Assembly (NCBI RefSeq): GCF_023502395.1
Contig: NZ_JAMFMB010000003.1
Location: 175,318-239,317 of the forward strand
DNA from: Ruegeria spongiae
Lineage (GTDB): Bacteria > Pseudomonadota > Alphaproteobacteria > Rhodobacterales > Rhodobacteraceae
Length of the DNA: 64,000 bases
Direction: 5' to 3'
Under the pieces are notes generated by a model. That model was given only the letters and a program-made list of their open reading frames with translations, ran no database searches and had not been told where the DNA came from. The first letter of the stretch is position 1, and each line of letters begins with the position of its first letter. This document shows, piece after piece, positions 26,899 to 34,617 of the stretch. The position numbers and the translations under genes were made by a program.

Positions 26899-27010
26899 GC
26901 TGCTGAACCAGGATCGGCCTGTCCTGGGCGTTCTGTGAATCCAGGTTTTCAGCAGCGCCTAGATCCTGAGCCAATCCTCAATCGTTGGACAGGATCAGAC
27001 GCGATTGGCT
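26899..27010. other. Structured intergenic segment (possible ncRNA or element remnant)
   Basis: Several perfect inverted repeats are packed into 112 bases. GCTGCTGAA (26899-26907) pairs with TTCAGCAGC (26948-26956) and encloses the hairpin CCAGGA/TCCTGG (26908-26913, 26922-26927). Then GATCCTG (26963-26969) pairs with CAGGATC (26990-26996), while AGCCAATC (26969-26976) pairs with GATTGGCT (27003-27010). The last two pairs interleave, as in an H-type pseudoknot. No coding sequence is evident. The strand is undetermined. Confidence 0.4.
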
Positions 27011-27085
27011 GGACATTCATTGATTGCCGAATACAGCCAAACCGATGACGGCGCATTTGAAATCCGCCGCTGCCGGTGCTGTCAG

Positions 27086-27826
27086 TCAGGTAATTCGACC
27101 TGTCTCGGTCTCGGGGCAAATCTGAGGCGGGCTAGCCACAATGCCTACATTCAAAGTTTGCAGAGTGGGGCACGTCGCCGTCAGGTGGTCGCCGACATCG
27201 ACCGCGCCGACACCCTCGGGGGTGCCGGTGTAAATGATGTCGCCCGCACGCAAGGTCAGGAAAGCCGACAAGGCCGAAATGGTTTCCGCGACACCCCAGA
27301 TCATATCGGACAGATCGCCCGATTGACGGGGTGCGCCGTTCACATCCAACTGGATGGGACCGGATTGCGGCAGCGTGGAAGGGTCAAACTCCGTCATTGG
27401 CCCGATCACCGCCGAGCCATCAAAACCCTTGCCCATCTCCCAGGGTCTGCCGGCTTTCTTGGCCTCGCCCTGCAAGTCACGGCGGGTGAATTCGATGCCC
27501 AACGCGGCACCAAAAACATGCCCGAGCGCCTCTTCGACCGGAATGTCGAGCCCACCGGATCTGAGACCAACAACCATCTCGACCTCATGGTGCAGATCAT
27601 TCGTTTTGGGCGGGTACGGCAACTGCAGATCAGCCCCCGTCAAGATGGCATCCGCCGGTTTGGCGAAAAAGAAAGGCGGCTCCCGCATCGGATCCGCGCC
27701 CATCTCGCGCGCATGGGCGGCATAGTTGCGCCCGACGCAAAACACGCGGTTGACCGGAAAGACGGTATCCGAGTCAACAACGGGAATGGTCGAACGCTCG
27801 GCGATCGGAAAGGCATGGCGAGTCAT
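27086..27826 (-). CDS. Fumarylacetoacetate hydrolase-family protein (fumarylpyruvate hydrolase-like)
   Basis: 246 residues. NRVFCVGRNYAAHAREMG and PPFFFAKPADAI, then HHEVEMVVGL (metal-binding Glu residues), RDLQGEAKKAGRPWEMGKGFDGSAVIGP and AGDIIYTGTPEGVG are the FAH-family core. Such enzymes hydrolyse C-C bonds in acylpyruvates; the size and GRNYxxHAxEM motif match fumarylpyruvate hydrolases. I choose ATG 27826 (AAGGGT 6-9 bases upstream) instead of 27985, since the extra N-terminus overlaps an SDR remnant in another frame. No ring-cleavage partner is in the window. Confidence 0.85.
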   Translation of the reverse strand: MTRHAFPIAERSTIPVVDSDTVFPVNRVFCVGRNYAAHAREMGADPMREPPFFFAKPADAILTGADLQLPYPPKTNDLHHEVEMVVGLRSGGLDIPVEEALGHVFGAALGIEFTRRDLQGEAKKAGRPWEMGKGFDGSAVIGPMTEFDPSTLPQSGPIQLDVNGAPRQSGDLSDMIWGVAETISALSAFLTLRAGDIIYTGTPEGVGAVDVGDHLTATCPTLQTLNVGIVASPPQICPETETGRIT

Positions 27827-27836
27827 CGTGGTACCC

Positions 27837-27998
27837 TTACATGGTTCCGGGGAAGGCGCCACCGTCAAGCAACCGGATCTGACCGGTGATGAATCCAGCC
27901 TATTCGTTGACCAGAAAAGCCGCCACCGCGTCAAATTCCTCGGGCCTGCCAAAGCGGCGTTCATGCAATCTTTGATCGCTCGCAAGCTGTGATGTCAC
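27837..27998 (-). pseudogene. C-terminal remnant of an SDR dehydrogenase with an amber codon
   Basis: Directly upstream of the FAH gene on the same strand, one frame reads QRLHERRFGRPEEFDAVAAF, then LVNE-stop-AGFITGQIRLLDGG, and ends FPGTM at the TAA 27837-27839. This is the usual C-terminus of a 3-oxoacyl-reductase-type SDR (RFGRPEE..., ITGQ..DGG). A CAG-to-TAG change plausibly interrupts it, and the N-terminal 200 or so residues are missing. It is a decayed fragment that probably once formed an operon with the FAH gene. Confidence 0.7.
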
Positions 27999-28066
27999 CG
28001 CACTGCCTACCTTCAAATGCTAATTAAAACAGGAAGATAGCAGGTGAATTTTGCGCTGAACCCGGA

Positions 28067-28909
28067 TTACAGCAGACCCTGATCGAGCCATTCTTCGAGC
28101 TTGTTACGGCTCACCTCGAAATGCATCGAATCCTCACGGCCCCAGGCGGCACCCCAGACCCAGCCCTCTTGCCGGAAAAAATCCGCCAGGATGGTCAGGC
28201 CCAGCTGGGTCTTGCCATCCCCCAACGTATCCAGAACGCCGTCGATGTTCAGATCGACCGCCAGACCGTATGCGTGCGCCGAGGCCGAGGTGGTCGAGCC
28301 GCGAATGAACCTGACGCAGAGCGAGCCTGCCGTGTTGATGCGGGCATAAAGGTCGGGGTCGGTGCGCTGAATATTGTCGAAAACATCGCGCAGGGATTCC
28401 ACCGCAGGTTTCAGCATCCGCACCCGAACCGGGCCTACCTCCTCCAGCACCAGCTTGGATTTCAATCGCTCGTTGGTCATCGACTGGCAATCGTTGTTCA
28501 GGTCTTCGCGGGGCAGCCCGAAGGTTTCGCGCAGGAACGAGGGCCGCGCGAGCTGGAGGCCATCATTGACCTTGTCGCGTTCTGCAATCAGCACAACCTG
28601 CGCATAGGCATCGATGATTTCGTTTGGAGTCGAACTGTCATAGCCGAAAGAATCAGCCGCATCGTCATAGTCCTGCAACAGCGTCACACCGCCGATCTGG
28701 ACCTGGCTCAACTCGCTGGCCATGCGATCGATTTTGTTGTTCAGATGTTCGATCTGCTGGCTCAGCATTTCGATCTCGATCCGGGCACCCGAATCGATTG
28801 CAGGCCCTTCGAAATTTTCCTCCATCGGGACGAGGATCGGAAAGACATACCACAGGATCGGGGCCAGAATGATCGCCACGGCCAGAATGATCGCTGGTAC
28901 GATACGCAT
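28067..28909 (-). CDS. Membrane-anchored M15-family (VanY-like) peptidase
   Basis: 280 residues. One N-terminal membrane helix (IVPAIILAVAIILAPILWYVF) is followed by a heptad-like coiled coil (EMLSQQIEHLNNKIDRMASELSQV, about 48-71), then a C-terminal peptidase_M15_4-like domain. The zinc ligands are His and Asp in SAHAYGLAVDLNIDG and His in REDSMHFEV. Such enzymes cleave peptidoglycan stem peptides in the periplasm. It diverges from an OmpA-domain gene that leads into a PpkA-type kinase, so a role in wall remodelling near the T6SS apparatus is conceivable but not shown. Confidence 0.78.
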   Translation of the reverse strand: MRIVPAIILAVAIILAPILWYVFPILVPMEENFEGPAIDSGARIEIEMLSQQIEHLNNKIDRMASELSQVQIGGVTLLQDYDDAADSFGYDSSTPNEIIDAYAQVVLIAERDKVNDGLQLARPSFLRETFGLPREDLNNDCQSMTNERLKSKLVLEEVGPVRVRMLKPAVESLRDVFDNIQRTDPDLYARINTAGSLCVRFIRGSTTSASAHAYGLAVDLNIDGVLDTLGDGKTQLGLTILADFFRQEGWVWGAAWGREDSMHFEVSRNKLEEWLDQGLL

Positions 28910-29102
28910 GATGCCTGTTGTCCTCGTTGCCTGTCGTTCCAGCGGGCACTCTAGAATCCGCTCCGATGGTTGTCACGGGGCACGCGCACGGAATGTTACG
29001 GTTTGTGTGACCTTATTCATTGTTCCTTGCAATCAGCATGAAGTAGCTTTGCACCCAAAGACGAACTAAGATATGGTCACCGGCGACGAAGGAGCCAGAA
29101 AT

Positions 29103-29675
29103 ATGTGCGCGATCAAATCACTAACCCGGTTATGTGCCCCTGCCCTGATTGCAGTGGTTTCGGTTCAGACAGCGCTTGCGCAGGATGCCGGATTGACGGC
29201 CGAAGAGATCACCGATGCCTTCAACAAGCAGAAGACGCGTGGATTGGTGATCGTGCCTTCGGGTCAGCAGGAACCAGCAACGGAAGACGCCGCAACCACC
29301 GTTGCGACGGCGCCAACCGAATACACCGCGGTTCCGAAAGATCAGCAGGTCAACATCCAGATCAGCTTCGATTTCGACAGCGCGGCGCTGCGTGACGACC
29401 AAAAGCCCAAGCTGAGCGCGCTGTGCAACGCCATGAAGGATGTGGATGTGAATGTGTTCCAGATCATCGGTCACACTGACAGCTCCGGCTCGGCAGCCTA
29501 TAACGAGAACCTGTCGCTGCTGCGCGCCAAAGAGGTTAAACGTCACCTTGTAAGTGATTGCGGTATCGACGAGTTTCGGCTTGAGGCGGTCGGCGCAGGT
29601 GAAAGCCAGCCCTTTAACACATCCAATCCGCGCGCGGATGAAAATCGGCGGGTCGAATTTCAGGCGCTTGGCTGA
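29103..29675 (+). CDS. OmpA-domain periplasmic/outer-membrane protein
   Basis: 190 residues. A signal peptide ends at TALAQ. A linker rich in Ala/Thr is followed by a C-terminal OmpA peptidoglycan-binding domain: QISFDFDSAALRDDQKPKL, QIIGHTDSSGSAAYNENLSLLRAKEVKRHL, and NPRADENRRVEFQ. It would bind peptidoglycan non-covalently. ATG 29103 is chosen because AAGGAG lies about 9 bases upstream. It precedes the kinase gene by 38 bases on the same strand, so it is likely part of the same transcript. Confidence 0.87.
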   Translation: MCAIKSLTRLCAPALIAVVSVQTALAQDAGLTAEEITDAFNKQKTRGLVIVPSGQQEPATEDAATTVATAPTEYTAVPKDQQVNIQISFDFDSAALRDDQKPKLSALCNAMKDVDVNVFQIIGHTDSSGSAAYNENLSLLRAKEVKRHLVSDCGIDEFRLEAVGAGESQPFNTSNPRADENRRVEFQALG

Positions 29676-29713
29676 TAGGGTCACTGCAGAACGCGTAAAT
29701 TCCCGAGGCCTGC

Positions 29714-31909
29714 ATGACCGAATCCCGCGCCGGTGACCTGTTCCAACCCGGAGACCTGGTCAACAATACCTACCGGATCGAGGCCATTCTGGGGCGGGGC
29801 GGAACCTCGGATGTCTATCGCGCCCGCTCCGAGATATCGGGGCGGTTGGCGGCGCTCAAGGTGCTCAAGGCCGAGTTCTCCAGCAACGAAGATTTCCTGG
29901 TCCTGCTGACGCGCGAAGAGGAAATTCGCGAGATTCGCCATGATGCAGTGGTGCGCTATTCCGAAAACAACCGCACGCCCGAAGGCCATGTCTATCTGGT
30001 GATGGATTTCATTGATGGTCCCGGCCTGGACCAGAAGCTGAAACAGGGCCCGATGCCCCCCGATCAGTTGCTGACGGTCTGCAAACGGGTCTGCGAGGGG
30101 CTGGAAGCGGCCCATGCCCGCAATATCGTGCATCGCGACCTGAGCCCCGACAACATCATCCTGCGAGATGGGGATCCGTCACAGGCGGTGATCATCGATT
30201 TTGGCATCGCCAAGGATACCAATCCGGGTGCCGAAACCATTGTGGGCAACGAATTCGCCGGCAAATACGCCTATGCCGCGCCCGAACAGCTTTCGGGCAA
30301 GACCGACACCCGCACCGATATCTACTCTCTGGGCGCGCTGCTGCTGGCCAATTATCGGGGCGAATCCCCACAGGCAGGCCGCAACCCGATGGAAGTGGTC
30401 GAGAACAAGAAAAACCCGCTGGAGACTGACGGCGTACCCGAGCCGTTGAAATCCATCATCGACCGGATGACTGCCCCAGACCCCGCCGATCGTTTCCAGA
30501 GCGCAACGGCCGTGTTGCAGGCGCTCTCCAATGGCGGGCCGGTGCCGGTCGCAGACGATCCGGTACTGGATGACGCCACCGTCATCGTGCCGCGCAGGGC
30601 TTCGGTTGAAAGTGACGAGGTTTCGGTCCCCCCCGCCAGCATTCCGCCATCAAGCCCGCCTCCTGCCCGGCCCAAGGCTGCGCAGGAAAAAGGCGGGCGC
30701 GGCGGGCTGATCCTGGGGGGTGGTGTTCTGGCCATGGTCGCGCTTGGGGCAGGCGGTTATTTCAGTGGCGTCTTCGACAGTTTCATGGGGCCGATCTATC
30801 CAGTGGTTCAGCCCTATACGCTGGTGGTTGAAAAGCGCGAAGGCCTGCCGCCACGCGCCACCGGTTTTGCCCCTTCGGAAGAGGTTCGTACCGAGTTGAC
30901 CGACGAAATGACGCTGCAACAGGGCACTGCCGATCTGACGCTGGCCTCGGGTGATATTTCTCCTGATTGGGGTCAGGGCGTGACGTCGATCGTCGATACG
31001 ATGGCCGATCTGGATACCTGGCGAGTTTCGGTCAGCGGCAATAGCGCCGAAATCAGCGGCGATACCACCGACCGGCAGGTGCATGACACGGTAATGCAGG
31101 CCTTTGTGAATGGGCTGCCTGGCGGGTTGACCGGCGATGTCGATATCGAGCTTGAACCGCTGTTTCTGGCCGCGGCCTCGGTGCAGACGGTTCTGGACAG
31201 CATGGCCGATTGCGGCCCGCTCGATCTGATCCGGCCGCCCTCTACCGGGTATGGCCCCGATACATCGATCGCGTTCTCCGGCACCGTGGCCGCCGAAACC
31301 ACGATGGCGGCACTGCAGTCCGGGCTAGGAGCGGTTGCGGGCGACCGGCCCGTGGAGGCCGATGTCGAGGTGTTGAACCCGTCGCTGTGCCTGATCGAGA
31401 ATTTTCTGCCTGCCGCACCGCCGGGTCCGATCGGGATTGATTTCAGAAAGGGCGGCGAAGACGAGTGGCGGCGGCCCGATGGCGCCTTTGTGGTTGGCGA
31501 GAACCCGATCATCGACGTGATCCTGCCCCGTGACATCCAGGACGGCTACCTGTCGGTTTCGGTGATCGACGTTTCCGGCAACGTGTTCCATCTTCTGCCA
31601 AATATCTCGCGCGCGGACAACGACATCACGGACCTGCGCAAGGGCGACAACGGCATCAAATCCGTCCGCGTGGCCTATTCGCTGGAGGAGAGCGAAAAGA
31701 ACGGCGGTATCGCCTTCATGGTTGATGACAGCGCGCTTGGCAAAAGCAAGGTCATCGCGATCCGTTCGGACAAGCCACTTTTTACTGACATGCGTCCGAC
31801 CACGGAATCCGCCACCGGCTATGCCGAAGCGCTACGGGATCGCAGCCGCAGCCAGGACACCAATATCCTGTCGATCAACAGCAAGATCCTCACGACTGTC
31901 GCCGAATAA
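29714..31909 (+). CDS. PpkA-type membrane serine/threonine protein kinase
   Basis: 731 residues. The kinase domain is at about 17-275: glycine loop LGRGGTSDVY, ATP Lys in AALKVLK, HRDLSPDN, DFGIAKD, and APEQL. A Pro-rich linker leads to one membrane helix (GGLILGGGVLAMVALGAGGYF, about 335-355) and a periplasmic region. That region carries BON-like repeats and a C-terminal DUF4384-like beta domain (GYLSVSVIDVSGNVFHLLPNI). In T6SS clusters PpkA phosphorylates an FHA protein and is opposed by PppA, which is encoded 1.3 kb away. The FHA partner is not in the window. Confidence 0.86.
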   Translation: MTESRAGDLFQPGDLVNNTYRIEAILGRGGTSDVYRARSEISGRLAALKVLKAEFSSNEDFLVLLTREEEIREIRHDAVVRYSENNRTPEGHVYLVMDFIDGPGLDQKLKQGPMPPDQLLTVCKRVCEGLEAAHARNIVHRDLSPDNIILRDGDPSQAVIIDFGIAKDTNPGAETIVGNEFAGKYAYAAPEQLSGKTDTRTDIYSLGALLLANYRGESPQAGRNPMEVVENKKNPLETDGVPEPLKSIIDRMTAPDPADRFQSATAVLQALSNGGPVPVADDPVLDDATVIVPRRASVESDEVSVPPASIPPSSPPPARPKAAQEKGGRGGLILGGGVLAMVALGAGGYFSGVFDSFMGPIYPVVQPYTLVVEKREGLPPRATGFAPSEEVRTELTDEMTLQQGTADLTLASGDISPDWGQGVTSIVDTMADLDTWRVSVSGNSAEISGDTTDRQVHDTVMQAFVNGLPGGLTGDVDIELEPLFLAAASVQTVLDSMADCGPLDLIRPPSTGYGPDTSIAFSGTVAAETTMAALQSGLGAVAGDRPVEADVEVLNPSLCLIENFLPAAPPGPIGIDFRKGGEDEWRRPDGAFVVGENPIIDVILPRDIQDGYLSVSVIDVSGNVFHLLPNISRADNDITDLRKGDNGIKSVRVAYSLEESEKNGGIAFMVDDSALGKSKVIAIRSDKPLFTDMRPTTESATGYAEALRDRSRSQDTNILSINSKILTTVAE

Positions 31910-31941
31910 CCGACGTCGATTGTACAACCCTCTCTGGCTAA

Positions 31942-32820
31942 TCAGCCCCCGGTGTGCGCTTTCGAGGAAAACCAGTCCATCACGGCCTGCGTCGCAGAAT
32001 CGCGTCTTTTGCTGCGCGTGGCCAGAAGATAGAAATCCTGCTTTCCGACCAGTGCCTCTGGCCTGACCTGCAAAAGCTGCCCTGCAGCAAGATCGTGAAC
32101 GACCAGAAACCGGCTGACCAGGGCGACCCCTTGCCCCGCGCGCGCGGCATCTATCGACAAGGCGGTCTGACTCAGGTGCAATCCACGCCCGCTTTGATCA
32201 TTGATGCGCAGATCTTTCAGGAAGTCAGGCCAATGATCATGGGTGTCATGCAGCTTGGGCAACGTTGCCAAGACAGCGGGATCAAGCGGCAGCGGCTGGT
32301 CTGCCACCAGAGACGGCGCAGCAACGGCGATGATTTCCTGGCGGAAAAGGCGTATCGCCTCCAGCGCTGCACCAAAGGGCGGGTCCCCCTGACGAACCGC
32401 CAAATCTATGCCATCGCCATGAAAACGCGATATATTTTCGGTCGCCAGTATCTCCAGATCGATATCGGGATGGCGGGCTGCAAAATCCGGCAAGTTTGGG
32501 ATCAGCCATTTGGCCGCAAAACTCGGCGTCACGCTGATCAGAACCTTACCCGGCGCAGGGCGCAACGCGTCCGTGGCCACGCGCAGGTCCTGAAACGCCG
32601 CTGCAATCCGGGCATGATAACTGCGCCCGGCAGGGGTAAACGACACCCCCTTGGTCTGGCGTTCAAACAGCGGCTGACCCAGTTGCGCCTCCAACTGCCG
32701 AATATGCTGGGCAACGGCGCCTTGCGTGACGCCCAACTCATCCGCCGCTGCGCGAAAGTTCAGATGCCGGCCCGCCGCATCAAAGGCCCGCAACGCGTTA
32801 AGAGGGGGAAGCTGCGCCAT
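31942..32820 (-). CDS. LysR-family regulator (GcvA-like)
   Basis: 292 residues starting MAQLPPLNALRAFDAAGRHLNFRAAADELGVTQGAVAQHIRQLE. The PLNALRAFEAA start and A/SFAAKWLIPNL at the effector domain start are typical of GcvA-type LysR proteins. It lies between the kinase gene (convergent) and a small membrane-protein gene (divergent, 136-bp gap), which may be its target. No link to the T6SS genes can be read from sequence. Confidence 0.9.
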   Translation of the reverse strand: MAQLPPLNALRAFDAAGRHLNFRAAADELGVTQGAVAQHIRQLEAQLGQPLFERQTKGVSFTPAGRSYHARIAAAFQDLRVATDALRPAPGKVLISVTPSFAAKWLIPNLPDFAARHPDIDLEILATENISRFHGDGIDLAVRQGDPPFGAALEAIRLFRQEIIAVAAPSLVADQPLPLDPAVLATLPKLHDTHDHWPDFLKDLRINDQSGRGLHLSQTALSIDAARAGQGVALVSRFLVVHDLAAGQLLQVRPEALVGKQDFYLLATRSKRRDSATQAVMDWFSSKAHTGG

Positions 32821-32956
32821 TCGGCAATAGTATTCCTACAGTCAAGAAACATCAAACCCAAAGCGAATTGTCAGTCTGCCCGTGTTACGCCCCCAATGCT
32901 GGCGGGCCAGATCAGATTGGTCGCGCCGAAGAAAAACTGCCCGAGGAATAACACTG

Positions 32957-33208
32957 ATGCTACACGCAATTACCCCGAGCGCGACCCAATCGGAGCGGAT
33001 CGCATTCACCGTCAAATGGCTGGCCTCAATCATTCAGATCATGGGGTACACGGCCACCGCAGTCGGGTGGACGCCGATGAACCTCTATCTGTTTCTGGTT
33101 GGGGTACTGGGCTGGTTTGCTGTGGGCGTGTTGTGGAACGACCGGGCCATCATGCTGATCCATATCGTGGCGCTTGGGGCGATGCTTGTCGGGATGAGCA
33201 GCGGTTAG
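32957..33208 (+). CDS. Small membrane protein of unknown function
   Basis: 83 residues with two or three hydrophobic segments (YTATAVGWTPMNLYLFLVGVLGWFAVGVLW and AIMLIHIVALGAMLVGM). The true start is ATG 32957 with GAGGAA about 9 bases upstream. It resembles short uncharacterised Rhodobacterales proteins (DUF6552-like, from memory). It ends 3 bases before the convergent pppA stop. Confidence 0.65.
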   Translation: MLHAITPSATQSERIAFTVKWLASIIQIMGYTATAVGWTPMNLYLFLVGVLGWFAVGVLWNDRAIMLIHIVALGAMLVGMSSG

Positions 33209-33211
33209 TGG

Positions 33212-33934
33212 TCAGACAACCTCGACCACGATGACAGAGATGTTGTCGGCACCGCCACCATCCAGCGCCATTTGCACCAACCGGTCGGACACGGTTTCAA
33301 GCGGCAGCTCTTTCAGTGCCTTCTCCAGCATGGCGAAAGTGGCGTATTTGGTCAGCCCGTCCGAGCACAGCAGGAACCGGTCGCCCGGTTGCAATTCGCC
33401 TCGGATCTTGTCGAGCTCCAGCTCGTCCCCGACACCGACAGCGCGGGTAATCGCGTTGGATTGCGGGTGATGTTCGGCCTCGTCCCAGGTCATCTTGCCG
33501 TCACGCACCAAATCGGCGACGAAGGAATGGTCGCTGGTCAGCATCTGGATCTTGCCATCGCGCAGCAGGTAGATACGGCTGTCCCCGGCCCAGAGCCCGA
33601 CGAAATGCCCGTTGGCCAGCATCAGGCTAACCACGGTTGCGCCAATGGTCTTGCCGCCACGTTTGTCGGCCTCGGCCCGGATCACCTTATGCGCCTTGCT
33701 GAGGGTATCGCGCAGCGCGTTCAACTTCTCGGCAGGTGGCAAGCCCGGCGGGATCGAGGCTGTCATGTCGGCAATCAACCTGCTTGCGTAATCCCCGGCC
33801 TCGTGCCCTCCCATCCCGTCGGACACCAGCCAGAGCCCTTCGTCAAGCATGGCAAGAATGGCGTCTTCATTCACCTTTCGCACCAGGCCAACATGGCTAC
33901 GGGCGCTGTATCGGACCCGGGGTCGTGAATTCAT
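33212..33934 (-). CDS. pppA: PppA, T6SS-associated PP2C-type protein phosphatase
   Basis: 240 residues. The PP2C metal motifs are NEDAILAMLDEGLWLVSDGMGGHEAGDYAS, GDSRIYLLRDG, SDHSFVADLV, LCSDGLTKY and GGADNISVIVVEV. PppA dephosphorylates the T6SS FHA protein and resets PpkA signalling. The start overlaps the tagF stop (ATGA), and the order tssL-tssM-tagF-pppA is a known T6SS arrangement. Confidence 0.92.
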   Translation of the reverse strand: MNSRPRVRYSARSHVGLVRKVNEDAILAMLDEGLWLVSDGMGGHEAGDYASRLIADMTASIPPGLPPAEKLNALRDTLSKAHKVIRAEADKRGGKTIGATVVSLMLANGHFVGLWAGDSRIYLLRDGKIQMLTSDHSFVADLVRDGKMTWDEAEHHPQSNAITRAVGVGDELELDKIRGELQPGDRFLLCSDGLTKYATFAMLEKALKELPLETVSDRLVQMALDGGGADNISVIVVEVV

Positions 33935-34617
33935 ATGGGCCTTGCCTCGGTCCAGATTGCAGCGGTCAGGTTGAACAAACCTTGCATGTTTGCACCCGTC
34001 GGTAAACCTTCGCAGATCATCAGGCGCGGCACACCGGCGATTTCCGTGCTCCAGATGCTGGGTGCGCGGTAATCGCCCGTCATCAGCCCGGCGGCCAGGT
34101 CGGGCAGGATGTCACCAATTCCTTCGCCCTGGGTCAGGACCAGCGTGCTGCCGGCCTTTCTGACGCGGGCGTCGCTGCGGCGTTGGGGGGATGGCAGATC
34201 ACTCAGCGCCTCGGCCAGCCGGTCTTTGGTCATGTCGTCTTCCAACGCGGCGAGAGCCACATCTTCCAGCTGAACATAAAGCTCTGTCTCGCGGAAATGG
34301 TCCAGAATGGCCGACCCTTCAGCCGAGGCCGGGGCAGCCAGCGTCAAGGGAAACCGACGCCCGACGCGATCGACCGAGGGCATCAGCACTCCCAGCATCT
34401 TTTGAGGCCCCGCCAGAGCGGGCGACAGGCAAAACCGCCAGATCGGCGCGGACATATATTGCCTGTCCCAAGCCTCGCCGGATGCGCCTTGCCCCTCCAG
34501 CATGCCACGCTGAATCCAGTCGTCCCAGACCTGCACGAACGAGGCCGGGACATTCAGGCGAAAGAAATCGCCCACCGATGGCATCTTGCCAAACGCTCCG
34601 AAACCGGGGTGTTCCAT
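33931..34617 (-). CDS. tagF: TagF, T6SS-associated protein
   Basis: 228 residues beginning GFGAFGKMPSVGDFFRLNVPASFVQVWDDWIQ, the hallmark of the TagF domain (FGKxPxxGDF), with a later WRFCLSPALAGPQKMLGVLMPSVDRVGRRFPLTLA. TagF is a post-translational repressor of T6SS firing in other bacteria. It overlaps the tssM stop and the pppA start by ATGA junctions, indicating a tightly coupled operon. Confidence 0.92.
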   Translation of the reverse strand: MEHPGFGAFGKMPSVGDFFRLNVPASFVQVWDDWIQRGMLEGQGASGEAWDRQYMSAPIWRFCLSPALAGPQKMLGVLMPSVDRVGRRFPLTLAAPASAEGSAILDHFRETELYVQLEDVALAALEDDMTKDRLAEALSDLPSPQRRSDARVRKAGSTLVLTQGEGIGDILPDLAAGLMTGDYRAPSIWSTEIAGVPRLMICEGLPTGANMQGLFNLTAAIWTEARPI

